Shown here piece after piece: positions 22,746 to 35,600 of a stretch of 64,000 bases of DNA. This DNA is from Cinnamomum chago. Taxonomy: Eukaryota > Streptophyta > Magnoliopsida > Laurales > Lauraceae. Position 1 is the stretch's first letter. Every line of letters begins with the position of its first letter. A program made the translations under genes and the position numbers. The notes beneath the pieces were generated by a model. It worked only from the letters and a program-made list of their open reading frames with translations, was not told the origin of the DNA and did no database searches. Location: assembly GCA_038049695.1 (NCBI GenBank), contig CP142451.1, positions 126,019,501 to 126,083,500 of the forward strand. The letters are read 5' to 3'.

Positions 22746-24120
22746 TGATTTGGGATTTGATTAAATTTTGAACCACTGTCCTCCATCCCTCCACCCATGA
22801 CTAGATGCATCCAAGTTTACCCTGAAAAAAAAAAAAAAAAAGGTTTATGATTTACTTCATGTTTCTTTTTTCACCGTAACAAATTTACTTCATGTATCTT
22901 TGGAGAAGGTGTGTTAATCAAAACTTCACATCAAATTAGGGGAGGCAACATAGGAGGGTTAGATAAGAACGGCCTCTCACCTCAGTAGTTAGCTAAACAG
23001 ATGAGTTTCGTTGACCCTCTTTCATTTGGGACGTGTTTGATAGCGTTGATTTGGATTTACATATTATGATTTGAGCTAGGTTGAATATTGGTTGGTTTGG
23101 CCTTTTATAGCTAGTTTAGATTATTTTAAATGGATTTTAATACAAAATTCTTGTATAGTGGAGTGGGTAAAGCATATTTTATAGAGTTGAAAGTATTGAA
23201 GGTTTATAATTTACCTTTTAATCCATCCAACCCTCAACACACCACTATCCCTCCTAGAAAACTTACAAGCCTCATAGGTTGTTTATTACACCCATTCCAA
23301 TGGATTGACCATTGAATTGAAATAGAAAAACATGTAATTCATTTTTATATTAGAGTACTTTACAAATATAAAAATATTATTGAGCCCAATCCAAATCTGC
23401 AGTTTCAGTTTGATCTTGAGTCTGGGGCTACAGGGGAGTTTACTCGACTTTCCTATGGACTCGGAGGAATTAGTCTAGGCCAAATGGTTGGGAACCCTCC
23501 GATAGCAAAAAAAAAAGAGAAAGAGTTTGATCTTGAGAAATTATAAATGGGTAGTGTTTAAAAACGCTTAGGTATATTTTAGGAGAAAAACACCCCTCTT
23601 ACTGCCACTCACTAGGATGCATGATGATCATGAAAGTTTATTAAATAGAAAGATCTATTTGAGACCCACCTATATGTGCAAAATTTAGAGTCCATAAGAT
23701 CACCCTAACCCTTTGAATTATAGCCCTCAAATATAATGGTTTTAGATGTAAGATTTCAATCAAAAAATTGGTTAACTATCAAATTTGTACTCGTGACCAT
23801 TCATTGAGAAGTAGTGTGTGTGAAAAAAATTAAATTAATTATATGTTGGGAGAAAAAAAATAAAAGAAGAGAAAAATAGGCCTTTTAAAAAAAAGAAAAG
23901 AAGTGAGACAATTACCCATTATAAACCAAGCAAATCTCACTGTTGCTTCAAAACAAGTTTAAGAGGTTTGAGGCTTAGACCATGACTGTTTCACCTCAAA
24001 GAACTAACTACATCTGGGCCCTACACCCCCCTTACTGGAAAGAAGCCCCTCACCTCAACCAAACCAAACCAAACCAAACCCACTTGCTGTTGCTGGTCCC
24101 CCAATACAATTCCTAGATGG
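22746..24120. other. Spacer; one SINE-like segment
   Basis: No gene recognised. A segment at about 23430-23520 ending in an A tract resembles the segment near 12560-12650 in its GGGCTACAGGGGAGTTTAC pattern, suggesting a dispersed SINE-like repeat. Confidence 0.35.
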
Positions 24121-24527
24121 CGTGCAGGTGCGGGTAAGTGTCAGGCCCACCTAAGACCCTTGCCCATGGCTTCACACCTACTGACCTTAACCTACTCCTC
24201 TCTCTTTCACATACCCAATCCAATCCAATCCAATCCAAAACCATTAGAAAAACTTAAAATTTTTCCAAAACCAGACCTGGACCGAGTCCCCTTGGACCCT
24301 CTTCCTGGTCTGGTGCCACCCACCTACCCAACCACCCACGCCATCTTTGCCATTTCCAAATCCCCCAAAGTAACCGACCCACCATCCTCTCAACAAGTCG
24401 AACCCTCTCTGTGTGTGTGTGTCTCTCTCTCTCCCACCCCTCTCTCTCTCTGTCTGTCTCTGCAGCAGTCTGCACCCAGATTCAAGACCAAAGGACCAGG
24501 AGGGTTCGCCCAAAAAGCTCATCGGCT
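24121..24527 (+). promoter_or_regulatory. GeBP-like gene promoter / 5' leader
   Basis: C- and CT-rich sequence with GT and CT microsatellites (about 24408-24460) immediately before the start codon. The upstream frame continuous with the coding frame from 24411 has no ATG before 24528, so it is leader. The transcription start is not placed. Confidence 0.45.
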
Positions 24528-25490
24528 ATGTCTCAACCCCCTCCTCTTCCTTCATCATCTCCTAATCATCTTCTCCATCAAATCCCCATCAAAATCGCTG
24601 CTCGTAAACTCCCCGTCAAACGCAAGACCCCCGACCCTAACCCTAACCCTAATCTCACAATCATCCCCAAATCAGATATCTCTTCTCCTCCTTCATCCTC
24701 CGATCCCGACGAAGAAGAAGACGATCTGAAGCCCCCTCCCTTCAAATTCCACCGGATCTGGTCGGAATCCGACGAGCTCCGCCTCCTGCAGGGCCTCCTC
24801 GACTCCTCCGCTGACGGACTCTCCTTCCCTCGCGACCTCAATCTCTTCTTCGATCGCTTCTCACAATCCATGCCCCAGCCTTACACCAAATCGCAGCTCT
24901 CCGAGAAGCTCCGCCGCCTCAAGAAGAAGTTCCGCGTCATCTCCGCCCGCCTCTCCCGCGGCCTCGATGCCTCCCATCTCACCCCTCACGACCGCTCTCT
25001 CCTCCACCTCTCCAAGCAGCTCTGGCATCCCGCCTTCGCCGCCTCCTCCCCTTTCTCCTCCTCCTCCTCCTCCTCCGCCAAGAAAAAGTCAACCTTTTCC
25101 TCCTCTAGGGTTAGGCTTACGCCATCTCCCGCCGCCGCGACGGCGACGACCTCTTCCCCTTCCCCTACTCCCCCTCCCCCTCCTCCTCCTCCGCCGCCTC
25201 CGTATAACCAGGACGGCGGCGATCTCAATAACAATGGCGAAGAGGATTTCCATAGCGGAAGCAGCAGCGGGATCGGGCATGTGGCTGCGAAAACTGTGAT
25301 GGACGTGTTTGATCAGTCTCTGAGTGGAGTTCGGATGATCCTTGCTCGCCATGGTCTGCTCCGCCCGAATGGGGGCGATCAGGGGAAAGCGAGGGATCTG
25401 GCCAATAAGTGGAGGGAGCAGCGGGTGGCGGAGCTGGATGTATTGGCTCGCCGGTTGAGGTTGGTTCTCGAGCATGCCGTTCGTGAATAG
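24528..25490 (+). CDS. GeBP/STOREKEEPER-like transcription factor (DUF573 family)
   Basis: A plant-specific nuclear DNA-binding protein of the GLABROUS1-enhancer-binding (GeBP/STK-like) family; Arabidopsis members act in trichome and cytokinin-related regulation and sugar responses. It is 320 residues, single exon, as is usual for the family. The start chosen is the first ATG in frame, followed by SQPPPLPSS. An acidic run (DPDEEEDD) precedes the DUF573 domain at about residues 72-170: FHRIWSESDELRLLQGLLD, then the conserved Leu/Lys-rich helix EKLRRLKKKF, and LSKQLWHP. A Ser tract and a long Pro tract (about 213-226) form a low-complexity linker. The C-terminal part (about 251-320) has the WREQRVAELDVLARRLRLV helix that resembles the family's leucine-zipper-like dimerisation region. 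GC-rich relative to flanks. Which family member it matches cannot be decided here. Confidence 0.9.
   Translation: MSQPPPLPSSSPNHLLHQIPIKIAARKLPVKRKTPDPNPNPNLTIIPKSDISSPPSSSDPDEEEDDLKPPPFKFHRIWSESDELRLLQGLLDSSADGLSFPRDLNLFFDRFSQSMPQPYTKSQLSEKLRRLKKKFRVISARLSRGLDASHLTPHDRSLLHLSKQLWHPAFAASSPFSSSSSSSAKKKSTFSSSRVRLTPSPAAATATTSSPSPTPPPPPPPPPPPYNQDGGDLNNNGEEDFHSGSSSGIGHVAAKTVMDVFDQSLSGVRMILARHGLLRPNGGDQGKARDLANKWREQRVAELDVLARRLRLVLEHAVRE
24634..24652 (+). other. Telomere-like CCCTAA repeat inside the GeBP-like coding region
   Basis: ACCCTAACCCTAACCCTAA encodes a Pro-Asn-Pro-Asn run at about residues 36-42. It resembles the plant telo-box core (AAACCCTAA) often found near start sites of plant genes. 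Whether it has regulatory meaning is unknown. Confidence 0.6.
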
Positions 25491-26883
25491 ATTTAATTTT
25501 TTTTTTTTTTGTATGTTTTTGTTGTGTAAAGAGAATTACAGTTTGATCTTCTTCTTTGCTCCTTTTATTTTCTTTTTTATCTGTCTCATAGCATTCTCAT
25601 CTCATTTGATTCTATTGTTTTTGGGGATTCTTGTTTAAATGCCTATATGAACAAATAGCTTCTGCATTGTGTTTGTTTCAGTGTATTCAATTAAAAAAAG
25701 AATAGTTCTGTCTTGAGATTTATTTATTTTTTTCTGTGGTGGGCTGTGTTGTTCGTAATTGTTTCATATTGTGCATGAATTGTCTCCTACTAGTATCAGC
25801 TTATGTGATCATGTCCAAACTCAATTTGATGTCTTGATCAATGTAAATTCAATGACAAAACCCAACATGATTGTTGAGGGGTACTGATTTGGGTGCTCAG
25901 TACTTTTAAAGGCTGCATGTAACCAAATGTGCATTTTTGTACCCAAAAAAAAAAAACCCTTTGCTAAATCTTCATCATGCTAATCCCATGTTTTCTTGTG
26001 AAATTTGTAAGAAATAGTTGAACTCAAACAAGCTTTTGGGAAATTGCTTTGCTGTTACATCAATATTCCATATGTACACTGAAGGAGTAATGGGATGTGG
26101 CCATAGTGATGATGATGGTGTACAATGAATGAGTTTCTGCTAAAATTAGTGGTGTGCCTGTCAAAAACTCTTTTTTTTTTTGTTTTTTGTTTTTGCAGTC
26201 ATCACATAAATTCCATGTTTAAGATTGTTTTGGGCATTTGGTGTTTTGTTATGTCTTCTGTTGATCGCACCAAACAACTTTTACCTTCTTTCTTTATTTG
26301 GTTGATGTTTAGGGGGGAAAAAAATGCATGGGTTTGTTTACAAAATGTTGCACCATTGGCCCTCAGTGATGCAATTTTCCTTAAGGGGTATTTTTTTTAT
26401 TAATTTTATGCATGAGATCTGTAAATCAAATTAACAGAAGAAAATTTTATATATGCGAAATATATTACATTGTTTGATTGTAAACACCATTTTCATTCAC
26501 AATTCATTTTATCAAGATTATTTCAAGCAGATGTATAAATATGCGGACATATAAGAAATTAATATATGGGGTTGGGAAGAAGAAAAGAAAGAGAAGTTCT
26601 CTCTTATTTTCTGTACTATTTAATGGGCTATAGGATCCGAAAACTTGTATGGAATGGAGGTAATGGTTCCTAGGCAGTGAATGGTTCAGATCATGAATTT
26701 GAGCACATGAGAGTAGAGAAGAATTAGAGAAATGTGAGTAGGCTATTTTTGCATTTTCCACATATTTGCAAAAAAATCTGTGAGGAATTAAGATATGAAA
26801 TTTCACACCTCTGGTAAGATCAGAATGTTGTAAGGTTTAGATCATGAATTGGGACCATAAGAGTGGGGGAAAAAAAGATAAGA
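25491..26883. other. GeBP-like 3' UTR and spacer
   Basis: T-rich sequence after the stop codon is presumably 3' UTR for a few hundred bases. No further exon or gene was recognised; minus and plus frames here lack domains. Confidence 0.4.
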
Positions 26884-26891
26884 GACTAGGC

Positions 26892-27584
26892 CAAGGATGA
26901 AAATAGAGATACCAGCGGGTGTAGCGACCCGCCGCCAAAACGCTACGTAGCACCCACTACGTAGCGTAGTTGTGCGATTTGGAAAAATCATCCAAAAAAT
27001 ATGAAAAAATTGTAGAAAATCTAGAATATTGGAAAATGAGAGTTTTTTTTTTTTTTTTTTTGCAAAATAATTAAGATAAGGGGGTGTAGCGGTCCCCTCA
27101 TTATATGAGGTACTGTATCGCTGTATAATATAAATAGAAAATAATAGTAATGATCATATTTTTTTCACATTTGTTCATGTTCCTTAGTTATGCCAACTTA
27201 GAAATTAATGAAAGGCTCATAAAAGAAAAAAACTATATCATGAAGTCAAAGAGTACTTAGAGAAAAAATACATCCACCAAAGAGGGTGTCTAATAGGATG
27301 TACTTAGAGAAGAATCCTTGATAAGAACTCTCTGTATCGACTGTAATTCGGCAAGATCATGTGCTTTTTTGTGTTTTTTTAAACATAAAAGGGTAGAAAA
27401 GTTGTGTAAAAATGTTAGTTGGAGAGAAGATTAAAAGAAATAAGTCTTATTATGCATTTAAAAAAAAATTGAAAAGCAGGAATTCTTCTCACCCTGTAGC
27501 GGCCCCGTAGCAGACGTAGCGGCCACTACGAGTGGGACGGGCGATATATCGGCCGTAGCATGGCGGCCGATATTTTCATCCATG
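26892..27584. mobile_element. hAT-type MITE, copy A (693 bp)
   Basis: Flanked by a perfect 8-bp duplication GACTAGGC (26884-26891, 27585-27592). Termini are CAAGGATGAAAATA and TATTTTCATCCATG. The subterminal regions are dense in CTACGTAGC/GTAGCGG motifs in both orientations. It is closely related along its whole length to the element at 48477-49167. No coding capacity. Confidence 0.85.
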
Positions 27585-27592
27585 GACTAGGC

Positions 27593-28142
27593 TATTTTGG
27601 TTTGCACCCATTTGACGAAGGCACCTTTTTTTTTTTTTTTTTCCAATTGTAACATGACTGCTACCTGCAACCTTATGGGTGCCACACTAACCTCTTTTCA
27701 GCTATGCTAGGAGCTCTTGTCAATTTGACAAAAACGCTAACAAGTGCCATCCTGGTGCCTTTTTAAAAGTATAATAAAAATGCATCATTTACATGTGTAA
27801 ATCATTTTACTATGGGTGGTGTGAAAAATTCTAGATGAAAAAGGACCCTTTTACACATTATTCTTTTTCCAATGTAAGTTTTGCAAAACAAATGTCCATA
27901 TGTAATTTTATCACGTGTAAAGATTACATTTTTGAAATGTTGCAAACAAACAACCCCTTATGTGTATCGAGCTTCTTGTGAAGTTTTATAAGCCACATAC
28001 CCAGCAATTCAATCTTATAGTCGATAGTTTCCACTTTAACAACGTCATTGGTCCCATTTTGTGCAATGTTCCTATGATCTTGGTCTTTTCCTTCAAGTTA
28101 GATGCACCACATAGTCAAGAAATGGGTCAAGTGTGCGTGTTT
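27593..28142. other. Spacer without a recognised gene
   Basis: No feature recognised apart from a T tract at about 27626-27642. Confidence 0.45.
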
Positions 28143-28455
28143 TGACTTTTTGAGTCACCTTAGCAAATGCATGCTTGTTCTGAGTTGTGTTGCGCAAATG
28201 CACAGTGGGTCTGTTAGCTCTGCTTGGGAGAATGAAAATGGTCAAGACTAGACAGAAACTTTTCTCTAGATTTTGGGAATTCTATTGTTATGAGTTTTGA
28301 CTTTTGAGTTGCATTGCGCAAGTGCATACTTGTTATGAGTTGGGTTCGCAAATGCACAATGGGTCTGTTTCTTAGGTCTCTGCTTATGAGAATGAAAATA
28401 GTCAAAGAATATAGAGAGGATTTTCTATATATGTTGGGATTTCTATTGGTATGAA
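28143..28455. repeat. Imperfect tandem duplication (about 155 bp unit)
   Basis: Two adjacent diverged copies starting TGACTTTT(T)GAGT at 28143 and 28298 share the order 'gcatgcttgtt', 'gcaaatgcaca(g/a)tgggtctgtt', 'gagaatgaaaat(g/a)gtcaa' and 'gga(a/t)ttctattg'. Noncoding. Confidence 0.65.
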
Positions 28456-31400
28456 AAGCCCCAGAAACTCAAAATCCAGGAGAAAATTGTCTCTAGCCAA
28501 AAATGTTGAACCATCACAACCTAAGTTCAAAAGTTGATCACGAGACCTTGCTGATGAGAAACTTTGGTTTTTTAGTAGCTAAATGTGGATAACTTGGACA
28601 GCACATAGATCTTTGTTTTGAAGATGGGTCAAAGATGAAGGAGCATCTGGTAGTTCAAGGGGTGGTGTCAGAGCCCCGGTCTGCTCTTTGGCTTCTCCTT
28701 TCTTGCATGGGGTTTGAGCTTATGATATCATCTGTAATTCTCACTATGTCAAAACAGGATGGGCGAGTGTAAGTTCCTTCTAAAATGATTTGGTTTGGGA
28801 AGTTTTTATGGGTGACTGCTTGTCTCACACTAGCCCTCCGTTCCAAGCTTGAGAATGACGTCTCGCACTGGCTCTCTTGTTCCAAGCTTGAGAATGACAG
28901 TCGCCCTGGTTCAGGAGAAACTATACATAATATAGCTCACTATCAAGGAAAATCACAACATTGCTACTAATCCTGGATGCCATAAATGATATTTAGACTC
29001 TGGTTTTTTTGTTTTCATTGATCGAAGCACACTTGCACTTGTTGGGGGAAGCAAAAATCCACCAAGAGGGAATGTACAGTTTTCTTTTCTTTAATCATTG
29101 AATGCTTTCTCTATCTTTGGTTCTTCTGGAAAACACTGAACAAGTAAAGTGAGAAGTGAGGTTCTTTCCTCCTGAGTTTCTCCTCAATAGGCTTTTACAC
29201 ATCCAAATGCCACCTTGAAAAAGGGTGGGTCTATTGAGTCTTTACAGAATATAATCAAAAGCAACATGTATGGTTCTGGGGTCTCTGAGAACTTTGCACT
29301 AAAATGATATTAGTGGATAGAGTAGAATTCACTAAGCTGGATATCGGATAGGGCTTTGATGATGATGATGATGTTTTTGATGAAGTGAAATGGAGCGCAC
29401 TTCCACTCAATTTTACCCCTCTTGCAGGTGGGTCTGAGATCCTCTACCAGATGTCTGGAGGATTAGGTAAATGTTGCATGCTCTTGGGCTCCAACTACAG
29501 ACATCACTCTTTTTAGTCACCTAGCATTTATTTATTTATTTTCACAGTCATGCTGCTCTACTGGTTGGCTCAGCTATGATAGGAAGATCATGTCACCTTG
29601 GGAGTGAGGTTCACTTATGGTATTCACATCCTTTGATCCATAACCTTTGCCAAATGAAAGGTCACCTTGCATTTGTGAAAGCCAAGATTCTTGCTTGTGC
29701 TTTAAAAAGGTTTAAGTTGTTTTTTTGAAACCGTAGATTCTTACGGGATATAAGCTTGCACAAATTAGTGTCTGGCAATATGAGAAAGCCTTCTGATTCT
29801 TGGAACTGGTTTTGGTCTAAGAGCTGAACCAATGCACAAGTAAAATGCTTCTAAGTTTTCTGGTTTTCTCCTGTAAGCGATAAAGGATCCAAGCTCTTGC
29901 ACAAAGGATTGTGACCCAGTCATCTTGCCAAACTGATCCAAAAGCAACAAAGGTTTTCTGTGTGCTGCAACTTCTCATCTCGAGTTCTGCTAATCCCACT
30001 CATGCTTTTGCAGGTTTTTTTTTTTTTAAATACATGTGGGACTACCTACCCACTCAGATGGATCCCTGGGTGGCTGTGTGAGACAGACATCCCTTCTCAC
30101 CCAGGCGCATCTTGAGTTTCTTCCTTCACAGATTTTTTCTGCTACTGGGACTATCGTATTTAGCGTTTTGTTTTGTGCAATTCAAGGACAAGTGTATTCA
30201 TTAAGAAAATCAAAATATCAAGAGGCAGCTGTCCTTGGCTTCGATTCAAAATTGACCAAAGCTCTAATGCAGGAGCGCCTCGTAGAAGAAATTTTTGCTG
30301 CCTTCACAAACAAACATTTTTTGTTTTTTTGTCTTTTTTTTTTGGACACACATTTAAAGATTCTAGCTGCTAGCTCATTAGATGGAGCGTACTCAACCAT
30401 GAACCAATCTCAAGTTTGTTTTGTAGCAGTATGAAGATCAAACTCATCAGATGATCAGGCTGTTTGATCCAGGGACTCAGGTTGGGACATCTTCTAGGAC
30501 CTATTTGGAAGGTCTGCCTGAGTCAACATTCAGGTCTAGCATGCTCTTCTGCCATCAGTACTTGGTTTTCTGAAAATGTGTCACCCAATCCTATTTCTTT
30601 TTCTTTCTTTTTCTCTTTTTTTCTTTTTTTTTTCTTTTTTTTTTTTTTTTTATCTCATGAATGGTAACCCAAACCCATTTGTGTTAATACAATATAAAAC
30701 ACCTCGGCATTTGATCCACGTCGCAGGTTTTGGCCTGGTCCAGGTCTTTAGGTATAGTCACTCATGGCATGGTCGGGTCTGGGTCCAAGGTAAAAAACTC
30801 TTGTTAGGTCTGCAAGTACAACTATGTGGGTCAAGGTACCCCCAAAGACCTGCCCAAGCCTGAACTGTTTTATTTTGAAAGTCTAGTCTCCCCGATTAAC
30901 TCTCCAGTAGAGTAGGTGGATAACAGGTATTGACTATAGACAATGAAAAACCCATGAGAGTAGGGTGGGTAGATAACATATTCCTTTCCTTGTTCTTTCT
31001 TTTTTGCCATTATAGGGCAAGGAGAGGATTAAAAGAAAAAAACATTCTATTTTAGAAGATGGTGGAGGAATTTGACAGTGTATCTCACCAAAAGGGAGGG
31101 GGGACGGCCTGCACCAGATAACACGATGAGAATTAAAAACAGAGAAGGATTCGATCGAACCATATAGGTAGTTTATTCTCCTAAAAGTTGTTAGAAGATA
31201 ATGTATCAAAGTGCACATGAGGCATGAAGTGGGACCCTAAAAACTGTGTACGAGGGATATTTTAGATTAGTTTGTCTATCACCCAAAAGGACACCCTTTT
31301 GTTTTTGCTTGGTTGGCCTACTAGGTAGGATTAGGGAGCGTGGACACATTTATTACACTTAATTTGCTAGCAACCATGATCATTAACTTTTTTTTTTTTT

Positions 31401-32280
31401 CTTTTCTAATGAGTCCACCAGTTATATAAATATTGTAGAATAGGCAGGTTGTTCCTATGCTTGAAACAAATGAGGTTGTGGCACGACTGGCACCCATCCA
31501 AATCACTGGAATAAGTGTAGAGGCTTAAAAGGTCCCAATAAGATCTACTTGAGCACGCGCGCACACAGAGAAAAAAAAAAAAAAAAATGAAAACCATCAT
31601 ATCGTTAGTGGTATTTTCTTTTTGGGTACCCCATTTAACGGTGCCGGATAGGGTGAGAGAAGTAGACCTTGAGTGACCTGGAGAGCCTTCATGTGAGAAA
31701 GGTGGCATATCCGAGGTTGATCACTAGGCTTCCAGGTGAGAATTGAGAATTGACGTGTCTTACTACTGGGGTAAGATGTCATTCTCGTGGCATTGCCTTA
31801 ACCAAATGCTAGTCCTTTGATAAATTTAAATGACGGCTGAATTTTTCATATTCAATTGGAGGCACCCAAAATGCTGGACATAAATTCATGAGAGAGAGCG
31901 AATGTGAAGGGGATAAGCGTTGCATTGCTGTGCCTGTAATGCCTTCATCCGCTTACAAAAAAATCAGTGGTATCTCTTTGTACTCGAGAACCCGCATCCC
32001 CAAACTTGAACCTGAATTTTATTCGGTTGTAAAATTCAGGCCTAAGCCTGACGTGTAGCCAAACAAGACCTGATACATTATTCACTTTTGGTCATCCAGA
32101 TTTAAATTTGCCCTGACCCTCGTTGCGCCACCAAATCTTACTTGGCCGAATTGTTGATTGAGCTCACAAGCTCTATTAAATTATTGATTAATCATCTATC
32201 AAAATTCAACTTCTTTAAAATGTCTCTCATTTAGAAACCATTAAGATTTGAATATAAAGTACCATTATAAATAAAAAAAT
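28456..32280. other. Spacer without a recognised gene
   Basis: About 3.8 kb with only short frames lacking known domains. T-rich and A-rich tracts are frequent (for example about 30596-30652 and 31568-31587). A short segment around 30660-30860 has GGTC-rich repeats suggestive of a decayed TIR element. I cannot support any gene here. Confidence 0.45.
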
Positions 32281-32284
32281 ATTT

Positions 32285-32625
32285 TAGGTCCTGTTTGGTA
32301 ACTCTAAAAATAAGCACTTATTAAATGATTTAGAGCTTATTAAAATTTAGAGTGTTTGATAAAACTCTAATCATGATTTAAAATTAAAATTTATATTAAT
32401 AAATAAATGATTTTAAGCTCTTAAATATAAGCTGCTTTGAGTATTTTTCGTAACTTCTTTTTCTGAAGTCGATGAAGTCATTTCACGATTTCTTTATTTG
32501 CTACTTTTCTCTTGGCACGACTATCCCAAGGAAGACGATGATGACGACTTATTTAGATGGTTATCAAACACTCAATTATAAAATAATTTTTTTTTTTTTT
32601 TTTACAATTTTACCAAACAATCTAA
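32285..32625. mobile_element. Probable MITE (about 340 bp)
   Basis: Left end TTAGGTCCTGTTTGGTAA and right end TTACCAAACAATCTAA are an imperfect inverted repeat of the 'GTTTGGTAA' type common in plant MITEs, with subterminal TTATTAAA/ATAAGC motifs. No target duplication was verified. Confidence 0.4.
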
Positions 32626-35600
32626 TTATAAATTTGAGCTTAAAAATTTAATATTTTATTTTAGACCTTAATTTAATTAGCTCTCGTTACTTAGAATAGA
32701 GTTACCAAATATGCCTTAATCTTTGCCTCTTTTTTTATTTTCTGGAATTCACTGCTTTTCTTTAATGTTGAGAGAAAAATAGATGGGGATCTCCAAACTC
32801 TAGTTGTTGTTTTGTCTAGATTGTAGGCCGTCATCATGTAAAGTTTTTTTATCAATATGACTTGCCCATCTATGATGGTGCCTTTCAAGTCCAACCCCAC
32901 AATAATTGAAAAAAACGTTGGGAGAAAGCAACAGGTCTTTATTTGTTGTACCATTGGATTCTAAATGGAATATAAAACGTGTGGGAACTGCATTCGGTGA
33001 ATGGTCGGTGCTGGCCAGCACCAGAATGAGGTCAATCCATGGGAAAAATACATAAAAAATTTATACTAGTATCCTCAACATATACCAAGTTTATAAAAAT
33101 CAATAGGTCCCCAACATATGGTTTTCTAACATTACTATAACAAATATCAGACCGACCCTAGTCTGGAGCCATGTCCAAACAGGCTTCACCTGTCCAACTC
33201 ACACCCACCGACTATTCTTTCTGCCCTATGTTTTGGACTCTCCACTTGGGGCTATCCAGCTTGACATGGAAATAGAATAGAGAATAAGGAGGTCCTTGAT
33301 GAAATTTACAACTGCACCCCTTATAAATAGACCCCATGAAGTTTTTCACAATAACAAAATTTTCCTATTTAAAGTTTTTATATTACATTGTTTAATCAGT
33401 CCTCGAAGGGATTCCAACAACCATTTTACCATTTTCAACTCATGAACTAAGCCAAATGGAAAAAATGTTCTCAATTATGGTGGAGTTTGTAAGCCATCTA
33501 TCAATCATAATCATCATCATCATCATCATCAAAGTCTTCTCCCAATTATTATATATTATTGAGATAGGATTCGATTTCAAAATTGAGCTCTAATTTCATA
33601 ATTGATTGCAAAATTAGAGTTTAATTTCAATTTCAATTTTAATTTTAATTTTAATTCTAAGGAGAGATTTTAGGGATTTGGGAGAGATTTTCGATTTTAG
33701 TCATCTAAATATAGAGTCCAACACATTCAACACATCTATCTACACATTAGATTTTTAGATAAAGACGGTTTCTCATGTGATTTCAAAATATTCTTTTCAA
33801 CCTATAAAGATGCACGTTGCATAGATCTATAGTCATAAATTATAAATCTATGGTTATCAAATTATTTATTTAAAATTATTGATTATTTTTTAATTTTATC
33901 GCGGGCGTGTTTTACTAGTTATATATCGCGGGGGTGCTTTACTAGTTATATTTGAATAGTCTATATGATTTTCACTTCTCAATTGCAATCTATCCGAAGC
34001 AATGTATTGATTCGATCTAATAATTGCAAGTAATAGATCATATAAGCCACAGAGTTTATGATTTATTTTTATTGGAGGAGATATAAATGTAACATTACTT
34101 TCTCTTGTGGAAACCAAAAGCCAATGAGCACAGAATCTTCTCATTGTACAAACAGGTACTACAGGCAGGGATGGAGAAGTAGACAGATATGCCAAAGCAT
34201 TCAAACGGTAGTTCTATTGTTATTAATTAATACTGCAAGCATCTCTTTGCATGTTTTATGAAACCTATGAGATCAATATGCTAGTTTGGATTGGAATTTG
34301 GAATTTGGAATTTGTCTTGCAGTATCTTTTCCTATCATAAAAGGCTTACTACCTACATGGTGGTACCCACTGTCCTTGTGGAAGTTTCATGAAAAAAAAT
34401 ATCTGAAGTTTGAAGGGTTCTAGGTTCTAGCTATCCCTTTTTTCAGACATCAACAGTCTAGATCACCTTCGTTGTTAGTGCATGTGATCAGAACCATTCA
34501 ACCAGGCCAGTCTGGATCCCATGCAATTACACAAGAATCGTATATATAACACATGTCGGAAACTTTATCATTATCATAGACCTCACATAAAGATAATTCG
34601 GAGTGTTCATGAAGAATCCCATACACTCTAGGGATAGATCCTAAATTTTGAGTTTGATAGAAGTGGAGACCGCAGTCCAATTGAACACAAAACTGATGCC
34701 TAGTGACGTTTTCAATCACGTGCTCAACTGGACGGTGATCCCCCACTCCTATTTAACTGAAAGTTTAGGATGCATCCTTGGAGGGTATGAGAATATTCGT
34801 CATCAACAGTCCGGATTATCTCTATATAGGGCCCACGATGGAGTTATTGGCATGCGATATATGGTTCCATATAATAGCCTGACAGGAGATCTAGACTCTC
34901 AACCAGTGTCTCTACTCTCTAGCCTTTGATATGATAATTCTGATCTTATAATCTTTTCTTCTTCTTTTTTTTTTGGTTTTTTGTTGATCTGTTACAACTT
35001 AGGTATATCTCTGGAGAAAATGTAGATTGGGAAGAACCTTTGGGGTAACTTTTTAGCTAACCACATTTTTTTTTCATGAAAGTGTGGTTGGTCAACCAAA
35101 TTGTTAGGTTGCTTTGTTAGCCTAAGACCATCAAGACAGAGCTGGATGCCACATGTGAGAATACTAGTCAACACAAAAATGATCATCATCAGGCCAACAT
35201 AGCTCATGGGGGACTTCTCACTACTGTCTTGTGGGGCCCATCTATGGCAATCATTCCTAGGGATGAAGGGAGAGAAGCTGGGAAAGGCATGCATATACAT
35301 GCATAAATGGATAAGGAAAGCCTCAAAATTCAGCTTGCACCAGTGAAAAATGTGTTATATATAGAAGGATTTGAAATTTGAACGGTGGATATAGATCAGA
35401 TGAGTATTATTAAGATGGGATGAATATTGTGTTATTATGAGCTTTGTGGGTCTCATAAGAAATGTCCTAAAAAAGTCTCATAGGTGGTGTTGTCACTGAA
35501 GAACAGATTTGGTAACCACCATAGATTTCAAGAAAAGTTTAGATACCACAAAAACATCTGAATCCTATATCAGTCCAAAACATTGTGCTTCAATCCAAAC

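Noticed and set aside
24411..24527. In-frame extension of the GeBP-like protein by 39 residues
   Set aside because: The extension begins with GTG in a microsatellite and has no ATG before 24528. It is leader sequence.
24160..24729. 189-codon plus frame overlapping the GeBP-like start
   Set aside because: A low-complexity proline/serine/leucine frame in C-rich leader DNA, out of frame with the supported gene and without a domain.
30036..30434. 132-codon plus frame
   Set aside because: No domain and a long T-rich tract in the middle. Not supported as a gene.
34498..34929. Overlapping plus and minus frames near 34.5-34.9 kb
   Set aside because: No conserved domain in either frame. The sequence resembles a decayed dispersed repeat.
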